A stretch of 25,482 nucleotides of DNA, taken from positions 1-25,482 of the forward strand of contig CAYOYL010000198.1 of NCBI GenBank assembly GCA_964408175.1. The letters run 5' to 3'. A model generated the notes under the pieces. The model was not told where the DNA came from, did no database searches, and saw only the letters and a program-made list of their open reading frames with translations. This document shows positions 18,561 to 25,482 of this stretch, one piece after another. Made by a program: the position numbers and the translations under genes. The DNA comes from JAFGKM01 sp964408175. GTDB lineage: Bacteria; Ratteibacteria; UBA8468; B48-G9; JAFGKM01. Position 1 is the first letter of the stretch; each line of letters opens with the position of its first letter.

Positions 18561-19643
18561 TTATATCTCTTCAAGAGACCTGTATATCTGCAGTTCCCAG
18601 TAAATCTTTTGAAGCGTATTCTTGATATCTCCTATCTTTTTTGCTCTCTGCTGTGCTTCAATAGCAGAAGGCAGGTCAGCAGGCAGGCTTTTGAACTCTT
18701 CCCTCACTGTCTCAAAATTTTTTAAAAGACCTTCAGGAAAACTCTCCTTGCCTGCCTCTTTAAAAGATTTATCGGTGAGTGTCAGCCAGTAGTCAGCTTC
18801 TTTTTTGGAGTTCTTTATTACCTCTTCTCTTGAAGAGAACTCAAGTTTACCTGCTTTCTGACATGTTAGGAAACCATCTTCTTTCACTAAAATCCAGGGT
18901 GGGGTTACACCATCAGCAAGATACTTCTCAATTCTGCTGTAGTCCACCCTTTCCGAACCTGCAAAAAACAGATAACCAAAATTTTGAGGAGCGTTATAAT
19001 TGCCTCCGGGCGACCATGTAGTACCTCTGAATTTACCTGTACTGTATGAATACCTTACAACATCAAACCTCCAGAAGTCCTCTGCGGATGCCTTTTTCTC
19101 AAGGTCAGACCAGGGGAAAAATGCCTCCAGCATCCAGTAATCTTTACCCTTTGAGGTTTTTACGAGCCACCCGTCTGCCCGCCAGTCCCACAGAGTAACA
19201 GCAGAATCAAGTTTCTTATAGTCATGTTTAGTACCCAACGAATTTATGACAAATTTGATGTAACCAACAGCCTTGTCCATAGGGTCAATATAAAGCTCCA
19301 CGCAATCGTCTGTCCACAGTGCAGGGTCATCTCTGGTTGTCTTTGTAGCCCTGATTTTATCAATGTGCTCGTCATAATTTTTTATTGACAGGTACAATCC
19401 CCTCTCATCATATAGCATTCGCCATTCTGTATTGAGTTCACCAGGGGGAGGGTCAGGATGCCAGTATCTGTAAGAGTCAGTGGCAACATCTGCTGTTTTC
19501 CATATACCTTCGTCCGTATATCCGTCAATAACAGGTGGGGATTCAGCAGGTTTAACCACATATAGAGAAATTGTACGTCCCGTAATACTAAAGGCCGAAG
19601 AACAAAAGAAGGAAAAAACTATTACATAAAAAATGTTTTTCAT
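18561..19643 (-). CDS. Secreted CBM9-like domain protein
   Basis: A 360-residue protein with a Sec signal peptide (MKNIFYVIVFSFFCSSAFS, cut before ITGR). Residues about 25-240 form a CBM9-like/DOMON-type beta-sandwich: SPPVIDGYTDEGIWKTAD, YDERGLYLSIKNYDEHID, DDCVELYIDPM, WMLEAFFPWSDL and NFGYLFFAG. The C-terminal 120 residues are charged and helical (EEVIKNSKKEADYWL and following), which could be a coiled-coil partner-binding tail. No catalytic module is seen, so it probably binds glycan, alone or with other secreted proteins here. Of two adjacent ATGs, the one at 19643 has better spacing from GGAGG; 19646 is the alternative. It begins 29 bases after the DUF4838-CBM9 gene and converges on the beta-helix gene, stop to stop, with two bases between. 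Confidence 0.85.
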   Translation of the reverse strand: MKNIFYVIVFSFFCSSAFSITGRTISLYVVKPAESPPVIDGYTDEGIWKTADVATDSYRYWHPDPPPGELNTEWRMLYDERGLYLSIKNYDEHIDKIRATKTTRDDPALWTDDCVELYIDPMDKAVGYIKFVINSLGTKHDYKKLDSAVTLWDWRADGWLVKTSKGKDYWMLEAFFPWSDLEKKASAEDFWRFDVVRYSYSTGKFRGTTWSPGGNYNAPQNFGYLFFAGSERVDYSRIEKYLADGVTPPWILVKEDGFLTCQKAGKLEFSSREEVIKNSKKEADYWLTLTDKSFKEAGKESFPEGLLKNFETVREEFKSLPADLPSAIEAQQRAKKIGDIKNTLQKIYWELQIYRSLEEI

Positions 19644-19672
19644 CATCCCTCCACTGTTTTTATTCCTATATT

Positions 19673-22123
19673 TTACTCTATAAATTGAAAAGGCGCAAAA
19701 TCTGCTATGTTGTTATTTCTTCCGCCAAAAACTGCGTTAAGTTTCTGATTTTCTCCGCTGCCTATGCTTTTCCCTTTACCATTCCTGTGTCGCGTTATCT
19801 GCCCGTACCAGGATACTCCTGTACCGGGTCTTTTTGCCTTTGAAAAAGAGACTATCGGGAAGAGCACCTCCATACTCCAGTACCTATCTCCCTTATAAAC
19901 ACCTGTCTTCATCCCCTCAATATTCCATGCATAGTTACCGCCCCTTCCATCCCGTCCACCCGGAGCAGCATCCCATATAGCACCTGCAGCGTTTATAATA
20001 AACTGATAAAAATTCCCATTGTTTTCACCTGTAGTGTCCAAAAATATCTCAATGCAGTCTTGATGCCACATCATACCGGCATCCCTCGCCTTGATATCTT
20101 TGACAAGTGCATCTGTTTCAGGTTCTTCCATTGAAAGACCAAAGGTAACTGAGTCAAGGGTCCATACAGCACGAACCTCTGTTTTAAAAACTGGCTTTTT
20201 TTCGCCCTGTGGAGGTGTATGCATAGAAAGCGTAAATGGGACAGCACGTTTCCATACTGCATCGTTTAGTTTTCCATCTATGACTGGGTCTTCTCCGACC
20301 TTTTGCATTGTAAACGGCCTCACTCCTTCTCCGTATACTGCCATATTATATTCGTCAAAGAAAGCCTTAAACGGGGCCATGAAATAGTCAAGTCGAGCCA
20401 TTACTGTCTTATCACCCTCTGCCTTTTCTCTTGCGGTATCAAACAGTTCCTTTATACGTTCCATCTTCTCCGGAGGATATGAATATTTATAAATGGCAGC
20501 AGGTGTCAGATTTGCATCAGGCCAGCGGCTATTTTCCCAGCCGTCAATCAGTATCTGTACAATTTCCGCTATGGGTTTTGAGGCTGGACCGTACATCCTG
20601 CTTACATAATTATCTATTGCTGTATCAACGTCAAAATCAGGGTTCCACAAGAGTTTATTCCATATATAAATGCTGATATGGTGCCTCGGCAGGTTGTCTT
20701 CTGTCCCGTTGATAAAAGTACCAACCAGTATATCTCTATTTTTACGGTAATAATCCTGCAGTACGTGTGGAAACTGGTATGGTGCTCTGGTTCTATCTGC
20801 CGGCCAGCAGGAATAATGCCAGTTCTGAATTTTTCTGCCTGTAATTTTATACCACCTTTCAATCTGTTTCTGTTCCCATGCAGCAATTTCGGGTTCCTTA
20901 TACTGAGCAATACCAGGCATGCCGCATATCTGCACTTCAACATTTCCGCTGAACCTGACGCCTTCGGGAGTCTCAGTATAATTTTGATATGGTAGATAAA
21001 TTATAACCTTGTCAGGCCACCTTTTTTTCACTTCCGCCGAAAGTCGTTTTACAAAGTCAGCAATCAAATAAGAAGCAGCACCATACTGACCTGCTTCAGG
21101 CTTCCAGAGTTTCTGGCATCTGTCGCAATAACAACTCGGTGCCAAATCTGGAGGAGAAACGCTGATAGCATCTTCCACGATAAAACTCGCCCCGCCTCTC
21201 GTGAATGTGGGTAACTTTTTTCCGCTGTAATGTGCATCAATCTCTTCCAGAAAGGTCTGCAGGGTCAACGGATGGCTATAACAATACATATGACTGTGAC
21301 GCGTCCCATCAGTACGAACTGCGAATATTTCAGGCCGTTCTTTTCTGTAATGCTCCCATGTACCGGGCTGGGGCTGATGGACCGCTATAGATACCGGCCA
21401 GGTATTGGCATTACGCATCATCAGATAGTAGTGTCTCATATCCTGCATCTTACCATCAATGCTTCTTCCTACAGGCGGATAATTATGCCGTTTACGAAAA
21501 ACTGGGGAATCTTTAAGGTGTACTGGGTTGACAGATAAATTATTTGTTTTTCTCAGTGAACGGCCTCCTTTATCCTTATGCCAGTACCAGCGGACGTCCA
21601 GAAATCTTTCCATAAATTCTATTACACCCCATGCAGTCCCGGTAGACACTATTCGTTCACTTACCTTTTCGTCATTACCAACGATAAAAATCATCTCCTC
21701 ACTGGTTTTGATTTCAAAACCCTCAACAGGCATGTTTTTACCGACAAGCCCGTTTCTTGCTGCTTCAGGACAGTCTCCTATTACAATGGCTGGCTTCTGA
21801 ATTTTCCCCTCTATGACAGGGATATTCGCCCCTGTGGTTAAGAAAATAGTTTCACTAAGTTCATCAACAACCATTTTGAGAGAACCTTCAGGTTTTTTCA
21901 TAACACAAATATTTCCAATGGGTTTTTCATTATCTACAATGACAACTGGTTTGTGTTGCGGAACCTCCAAAAAGGTGACAGGATTTAGGTCACTCCTTAC
22001 TGATTCTTTCTCCAGACCTGCATGGTGCTGACAACTGGCTGTGATAGATAGGACAGCAACAACTGTCAAACCTGCAATTGCAGATTCAAGGGTGCTCATA
22101 AATATCCTCCTTGTAAAAAACAT
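19673..22123 (-). CDS. Exported DUF4838-CBM9 protein with Tat/lipoprotein-like signal
   Basis: An 816-residue protein. The N-terminus has a twin-arginine-like TRRIFM followed by a hydrophobic stretch and ITASC-Q, a lipobox-like end (Cys31), suggesting Tat export and lipid anchoring. Residues about 60-190 are the alpha/beta domain preceding the barrel (GTAWGVIEFMERFLDVRWYW). The DUF4838 barrel (about 200-580) has EDAISVSPPD, then SCYCDRCQKLW with the CxCxxC cluster. A CBM9-like domain fills about 610-816 (EDPVIDGKLNDAVWKRAV, QDCIEIFLDTTG, YWSMEVLFPIVSF). Start choice: 22099 has a perfect AAGGAGG at good spacing but gives a signal with no positive charge; 22123 has no ribosome binding site but supplies the Arg pair. 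I keep 22123 on protein grounds. It should act at the cell surface, unlike the cytoplasmic DUF4838 protein at 4529-6454. Confidence 0.83.
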   Translation of the reverse strand: MFFTRRIFMSTLESAIAGLTVVAVLSITASCQHHAGLEKESVRSDLNPVTFLEVPQHKPVVIVDNEKPIGNICVMKKPEGSLKMVVDELSETIFLTTGANIPVIEGKIQKPAIVIGDCPEAARNGLVGKNMPVEGFEIKTSEEMIFIVGNDEKVSERIVSTGTAWGVIEFMERFLDVRWYWHKDKGGRSLRKTNNLSVNPVHLKDSPVFRKRHNYPPVGRSIDGKMQDMRHYYLMMRNANTWPVSIAVHQPQPGTWEHYRKERPEIFAVRTDGTRHSHMYCYSHPLTLQTFLEEIDAHYSGKKLPTFTRGGASFIVEDAISVSPPDLAPSCYCDRCQKLWKPEAGQYGAASYLIADFVKRLSAEVKKRWPDKVIIYLPYQNYTETPEGVRFSGNVEVQICGMPGIAQYKEPEIAAWEQKQIERWYKITGRKIQNWHYSCWPADRTRAPYQFPHVLQDYYRKNRDILVGTFINGTEDNLPRHHISIYIWNKLLWNPDFDVDTAIDNYVSRMYGPASKPIAEIVQILIDGWENSRWPDANLTPAAIYKYSYPPEKMERIKELFDTAREKAEGDKTVMARLDYFMAPFKAFFDEYNMAVYGEGVRPFTMQKVGEDPVIDGKLNDAVWKRAVPFTLSMHTPPQGEKKPVFKTEVRAVWTLDSVTFGLSMEEPETDALVKDIKARDAGMMWHQDCIEIFLDTTGENNGNFYQFIINAAGAIWDAAPGGRDGRGGNYAWNIEGMKTGVYKGDRYWSMEVLFPIVSFSKAKRPGTGVSWYGQITRHRNGKGKSIGSGENQKLNAVFGGRNNNIADFAPFQFIE

Positions 22124-22179
22124 AGGACATCAAGATTCTATGCCTGTAAATGTCCAGTGAAGCCTGTAGCAATTAACTT

Positions 22180-22395
22180 GGCAAAAGGGTAGCAATTTCA
22201 GTGTTCGGAAACAAGCAGAACTTTAGGCTCCAGCACAGGTAAGAACTACGGTGAAATCGTCCTCTCGGAGAACTCACCCTCCTATTCGGAGGGTTCAGAC
22301 AGCTTCCGAGTAAGGTAATCGTCCGAACGCTTACGCTTTTCACCTTGGCTTACATCTGCGCTTCCGCACTCACACTTCAATTCTCCCCTTTTGCC
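22180..22395. repeat. Long imperfect inverted repeat (two 49-base arms around a 118-base centre)
   Basis: The plus strand from 22180 and the minus strand from 22395 both begin GGCAAAAGGG. Both then share AG, AATT, AGTGT, CGGAA and GCAGA in the same order, with small gaps, over 49 bases each; about 35 or more positions match. The centre contains the hairpin at 22276-22294 and a direct repeat of AATCGTCC (22255-22262 and 22317-22324). This could be a degraded miniature transposable element or a large RNA hairpin. Confidence 0.55.
22276..22294. repeat. Perfect hairpin ACCCTCC-N5-GGAGGGT
   Basis: Seven perfect base pairs (five of them G-C) with a TATTC loop, sitting at the centre of the larger inverted repeat. 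Neither strand has a T-run next to it, so it does not look like an intrinsic terminator. Confidence 0.6.
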
Positions 22396-22446
22396 TACGG
22401 TGTTCAGTGAGAACTTACCTATGCCTTCTGTTCTTTTATCCTTCAT
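22282..22446 (-). CDS. Small open frame, 54 codons, overlapping the copy B stop
   Basis: Its ATG overlaps the TGA of the copy B isomerase gene in ATGA, the classic coupling arrangement. It encodes 54 mostly polar, Lys/Glu/Ser-rich residues with one CEC pair and ends in TAG within the central hairpin. I do not recognise the protein. Most of it lies inside the right arm and centre of the inverted repeat, so it is probably a by-product of that element and not a real gene; the stop-start overlap is the only positive sign. Confidence 0.2.
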   Translation of the reverse strand: MKDKRTEGIGKFSLNTVGKRGELKCECGSADVSQGEKRKRSDDYLTRKLSEPSE

Positions 22447-23756
22447 TTATCTTCCTGGTATATTTTCAGTCCGTAAAGGGTTGCGAGTCCTAATGACTGT
22501 TTCCTGTAGTCTCCGTAAAAGGTTACCCTGTGCCAGCCGAAGATTTCTGAGTGGTAGTTATCAAGTACCTTCTGTGCCTCGGTCTCCACTGCCAGTTTTG
22601 TCCTGCATGCCCTATCCTCATCAACATTTCCCACAGACCTTCCCTGATGAATGGAAAATGCCCCTTTCATTGCACTGACCTTAATCGTTGTTATTGCCTC
22701 TCCAGCAGGCATCAATGACTGAACCGACGCCCCCTTCTGGTCCTCTGCATGCGAACGTATGATGTAGGGATTTGCCAGCCCGTCAGGTCCATAGACCCGG
22801 TTTGTCGCCACGCAGTGTGCGTAAATAATCTGGTTTGTTGCGGTATCTATCACAGGGTCGGAGACATAGGCAGGCCGTCCCGTCAGATACCTTATCAACA
22901 ACTGGGTTATCGTTGAGTCAAGGTCTCCTTCACATACACCTGTAGAGCCTTCATTATTTAACTGGAAGAACGAGAGGCAGGGATAGGCAAAGAGTTTCCC
23001 TGAATAGTAAAGGCCGAGACAGTCAACAGTAACTGCATCCGCCTTTTTGTCTTTCATCGCCTTTTTTAGCGCCAGATGCATCCTTGCTGACCTCAGTATC
23101 TCCTCTTTGTCGGGTTCAACAACCTTCAGTGCCTCCCTTATCCACTTATTTTTATACTTCTCCGCTTCCTTTACATCTGTCTTTTCATAATATGAACGCA
23201 GTTCATCTGAACCCATCCTCACTACGTCAGTCCCAAAGATATCTTTTATCTTCTTAACATATTCATTTCTGCTTCCCCAACTCTCTCCATCAGCAACCAC
23301 AAGAATCCTTGACTCTTTCATCTTTTTGAGGATAGAAAACAGACTCACCATATCCATTATATCCTTGAAGTTTGAAGAACCAATGCAGACTACAGGGAGG
23401 TTCTCTTTTCTTACAAGTGAGTTTACCCCTAAAAATCCTCCGGAACCGGAATACAGTTCATCGGCAACAACGAGAGGCACACCTTTTTTGGCAATAGCCT
23501 CAGGTATCCCTGTCCACAAAGAAGTCATATAAACAAGGTAACCGTCGTATTTCCCTCTTTCAGACTCAATAATCTTTTCTGCCTTTTCCTGTTCTCTTCC
23601 CTGGATAATCTGAGGGGAAAATTCTATATCCGGAAGATTTTCTTTCAGGACCTTTATCACCTCTTTTGCCCTGCCTTCCACGTCATAGTTTATGTAAGGC
23701 CAGGAAGGTCTATCCTTTTCATTCATTGGAAAGACTACCTTTACCTTTGTCTTCAT
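22443..23756 (-). CDS. L-fucose/L-arabinose isomerase-like protein, copy B
   Basis: A 437-residue homologue of copy A (6514-7824). By eye about 84% of residues match, but unevenly: the first 64 residues are about 55% identical and the rest about 89%. The shared core QLNNEGSTGVCEGDLDSTIT is unchanged, as are the segments YAHC and WHRVTFYGDYR holding candidate metal/catalytic residues. One extra residue occurs (GLYYSGK for GLYPEK). The start at 23756 follows AAAGGAG; a GTG at 23774 in the same frame is less likely. It lies 36 bases after copy C, so copies D, C and B form one transcription unit. No signal peptide is seen, so cytoplasmic. Retention of both near-identical copies suggests dosage, different induction, or hetero-oligomers (inference). 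Confidence 0.9.
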   Translation of the reverse strand: MKTKVKVVFPMNEKDRPSWPYINYDVEGRAKEVIKVLKENLPDIEFSPQIIQGREQEKAEKIIESERGKYDGYLVYMTSLWTGIPEAIAKKGVPLVVADELYSGSGGFLGVNSLVRKENLPVVCIGSSNFKDIMDMVSLFSILKKMKESRILVVADGESWGSRNEYVKKIKDIFGTDVVRMGSDELRSYYEKTDVKEAEKYKNKWIREALKVVEPDKEEILRSARMHLALKKAMKDKKADAVTVDCLGLYYSGKLFAYPCLSFFQLNNEGSTGVCEGDLDSTITQLLIRYLTGRPAYVSDPVIDTATNQIIYAHCVATNRVYGPDGLANPYIIRSHAEDQKGASVQSLMPAGEAITTIKVSAMKGAFSIHQGRSVGNVDEDRACRTKLAVETEAQKVLDNYHSEIFGWHRVTFYGDYRKQSLGLATLYGLKIYQEDK

Positions 23757-23792
23757 TTCTTCTTCTCCTTTCACATCGTTTTTTGTCTTATG

Positions 23793-25058
23793 TTACAGAT
23801 GATGTATCTCCATTCCTGCCAGGGATGCATACTCTTTTAACGCGCCAAGATATCTGCCGAAGGTCATAGATACATGCTGGGAACCAACTATAATCTCAGG
23901 TACTCTCTTCACATCTCCATCAACCTTCATATGAACAATAACCCGACAGTGTATCCCGTCCACGCTGTTTTTAATCTTTCCTTCTATGACACTTATCTTC
24001 TTCAGTGACTTATCCATATTCAGCAGTGTCATAGGTTCTTTTTTTATTGTGGCATAGCCCGTAACCCCAAACTTACGTCCGTGGTAGTCCCGTACCGTAA
24101 AGCCTGTTGAAGCCATAGAAAGGGGGATGATATCATGCTCTATTGTTATCTCTCCCTCTTTGGCCTCAAACCATCCCGGACGGGAACCAAAGTTTCCCAT
24201 CAGCATTGACTGTCCGCTTACGGCATGTATCATCAGTGAAGAAAGCATTGCAGTTATGTCTCCTTCGCAGGAACACATAATACCCTCATCTATCAGCCGA
24301 GCAAAGGCAAGACAGGGAACCACAGGTCTTTCTTCAGTGAACCGTCCACAGTTTACAGTCAGTCCATTGGCATCCTCCCTTTCACACAAACCTCTGAGAG
24401 CAAGGTAAACCCTTGTGGCATTTATCAGTTCTTTGTGGTCGGGTTCTATAACCTTATCAAAATGTTTCTCCCAGTTGCCCAGTTCTCTTTCTACATCCTT
24501 TTCTGAATAACGGTCAAACCACCGGAAAAACTCATTGGTCTCTATATGTCGCACCCTTACACCCAATTCTTTCTCTATTCGTGGAAAGTCATAGGGACCG
24601 TTCGGTGCTGAAAAGGATGGTATCTCGCCAATGTATAGGAACTTACTCTCTTTCAGGTATTTTTTTACACGTAACCCTCTCAAAAATTCCTCGCTACATT
24701 TATTGTCTATAACTGGCAGGTTGTATTGTGAAACAGTGCAGCGCTCAAGAAATGTTCCTCCTCCAACCAAAAGTGCATCAGTATCATAACTGAGTTCAGC
24801 AGGCAGCCTTCTCAGGTCTATATGCTCCTTGACGATAATGGGTCTTTCAATCTCCACAAAATCCAGTTTTCCAATTCCTTTTTTAAATCTCTCAATCATA
24901 TCCTGCGTTGCCTTCTCCAACTCTTTCATTGTAGGGGCAGGAATTGGCGGGGTTCCCACTACATCTGCTGAACAGACACTGCCATAAATATCTCTGTAAT
25001 GCGGAATTCCAAGATAAACCGGCTTAATTTTTACAATACCTCTTTTCATACTTCCCAT
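23793..25058 (-). CDS. L-fucose isomerase-like protein, copy C (divergent)
   Basis: A 421-residue member of the same isomerase-like superfamily, clearly diverged from A and B. The core is kept: LTVNCGRFTEERPVVPCLAFARLIDEGIMCSCEGDITAMLSSLMIHAVSG, a later IEHD acidic/His segment, and GSQHVSMTFGRYLG in place of the WHRVTFYGDYR of A/B, so the C-terminal histidine is retained. The N-terminal half (IKPVYLGIPHYRDIYGSV, DALLVGGGTFLERC) is its own. Different loop residues suggest a different sugar or a partner-subunit role. The start at 25058 is set by AAAGGAG eight bases away; the frame extends to 25085 without support. It is 47 bases after partial copy D and 36 before copy B. Cytoplasmic, no signal peptide. 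Confidence 0.85.
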   Translation of the reverse strand: MGSMKRGIVKIKPVYLGIPHYRDIYGSVCSADVVGTPPIPAPTMKELEKATQDMIERFKKGIGKLDFVEIERPIIVKEHIDLRRLPAELSYDTDALLVGGGTFLERCTVSQYNLPVIDNKCSEEFLRGLRVKKYLKESKFLYIGEIPSFSAPNGPYDFPRIEKELGVRVRHIETNEFFRWFDRYSEKDVERELGNWEKHFDKVIEPDHKELINATRVYLALRGLCEREDANGLTVNCGRFTEERPVVPCLAFARLIDEGIMCSCEGDITAMLSSLMIHAVSGQSMLMGNFGSRPGWFEAKEGEITIEHDIIPLSMASTGFTVRDYHGRKFGVTGYATIKKEPMTLLNMDKSLKKISVIEGKIKNSVDGIHCRVIVHMKVDGDVKRVPEIIVGSQHVSMTFGRYLGALKEYASLAGMEIHHL

Positions 25059-25105
25059 TTCTATCTCTCCTTTTTTACCTTCCATAAGATAATAAATTAT
25101 ATCTG

Positions 25106-25482
25106 TTACTTTTGTTTGTCTTTTTCCACAACCTCATATCCTATAAGTTTGGCAAGGTCACTAAACTGCTGCCTGTAGTTACCAAAGAAAACCACCCTGT
25201 GGTGTGCAAATGTCTTCCAGTCAACATTTTCCAGTAGCGCCTTAGCATCAGTCTTAATAGCCACCTTGTTCCTGCCCAGTATATCCTCCCAGTATGGAAA
25301 GAGTTCTTCTCCTGATACGGTCTCTCCAGTGAAAAGTGAGAGCTTTTTGGCATACATACTTATCTTTGCCACCGTCACAGTCGCACCTATCGGATAGTGC
25401 GTCTCCACACAGGCACCACCCTTGTTCTCTTCAAAAAACGGTAGGTTCCTTATGATGAACGGCGACCTCCTTTCATCTGCAT
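25106..25482 (-). CDS. L-fucose isomerase-like protein, copy D (N-terminus beyond window)
   Basis: Only the last 125 residues are in the window; the frame is open to the edge, so the true start is outside and the internal GTG at 25408 is not the start. The visible part aligns with the C-terminal third of A and B: SPFIIRN for NPYIIRS, then NKGGACVETHYPIGATVTVAKIS for the KGASVQSLMPAGEAITTIKVS region, and FAHHRVVFFGNYRQQFSDLAKLIGYEV for WHRVTFYGDYRKQ. The C-terminal histidine is present. Identity with A/B is low outside these motifs, so it is a distinct subfamily. The tail KDKQK ends 47 bases before copy C. Confidence 0.83.
   Translation of the reverse strand, partial: ADERRSPFIIRNLPFFEENKGGACVETHYPIGATVTVAKISMYAKKLSLFTGETVSGEELFPYWEDILGRNKVAIKTDAKALLENVDWKTFAHHRVVFFGNYRQQFSDLAKLIGYEVVEKDKQK

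Larger units (their letters stand above)
22124..22442. other. Non-genic interval between DUF4838-CBM9 gene and isomerase copy B
   Basis: The longest stretch here without a solid gene. It holds a long imperfect inverted repeat (arms 22180-22228 and 22347-22395), a perfect 7-bp hairpin at its middle (22276-22294), and a 54-codon open frame on the minus strand (22282-22446). The bases TGTAGCAATT at 22165 with nearby GGCAAAA and a second AGCAATT resemble the repeated ends of IS21-family elements from memory. I see no convincing promoter and no T-run terminator. Most likely a small mobile-element relic or a structured RNA region. Confidence 0.5.

Noticed and set aside
22124..22165. Possible promoter (TAGAAT) before the exported DUF4838 gene
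   Set aside because: The best -35 partner, TTCACT, is poor and only 15 bases away.
1..25482. CRISPR arrays, tRNA or rRNA genes
   Set aside because: No regularly spaced repeats and no cloverleaf or conserved rRNA segments were seen on either strand.

Overview
This window is about 25 kb of an anaerobe-like bacterial chromosome devoted to taking apart complex, probably deoxy-sugar-containing glycans, with recA embedded in it. Gene starts mostly have GGAG-type ribosome binding sites. Ile ATA and Arg AGA/AGG codons are common. The gene content (DUF4838 proteins, CBM9-like modules, GH123/DUF4091, GH141-like beta-helix, GH2, many sugar isomerase paralogues) is typical of uncultured PVC-superphylum or neighbouring lineages such as Lentisphaerota, Omnitrophota or Ratteibacteria. 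No marker here fixes the phylum; recA would be the gene to place on a tree.

Layout. (i) Minus strand, 12402 down to 1: a large secreted multi-domain protein with no recognised catalytic family, a PHP-domain hydrolase, a fucose-isomerase-like protein (copy A), a cytoplasmic DUF4838 protein and a GH2 beta-glycosidase whose start overlaps the DUF4838 stop. Then come recA with its own promoter and a Gfo/Idh/MocA oxidoreductase cut by the window edge. (ii) Plus strand, 12563-18558: a secreted CBM9 + GH123/DUF4091-like protein and a GH141-like beta-helix protein with a C-terminal CBM9-like domain, read from a divergent promoter region shared with the large secreted protein. (iii) Minus strand, 25482 down to 18561: three consecutive fucose-isomerase-like genes (partial copy D, copy C, copy B), a 340-base non-genic interval with a long imperfect inverted repeat, a DUF4838-CBM9 protein with a Tat/lipoprotein-like signal, and a small secreted CBM9-like protein. 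This last gene converges on the beta-helix gene with a 2-base gap.

Working model (inference). Secreted or surface proteins (large unknown protein, GH123-like, DUF4838-CBM9, CBM9 protein) bind and trim a glycan outside the cytoplasm. Proteins without an export signal (GH2, second DUF4838, GH141-like) finish the oligosaccharides inside. The four fucose-isomerase-like proteins and the Gfo/Idh oxidoreductase process the released sugars. No transporter, sugar kinase or aldolase is in the window, so the pathway is incomplete here and the substrate is not proven.

Most unusual points: four fucose-isomerase-like genes, of which A and B are about 84% identical with a patchy divergence pattern; the 1.17 kDa-residue-scale secreted protein (about 1170 residues) as a candidate new glycosidase family; the inverted-repeat interval beside copy B; a direct repeat inside the recA promoter; and CBM9-like modules in four consecutive genes.
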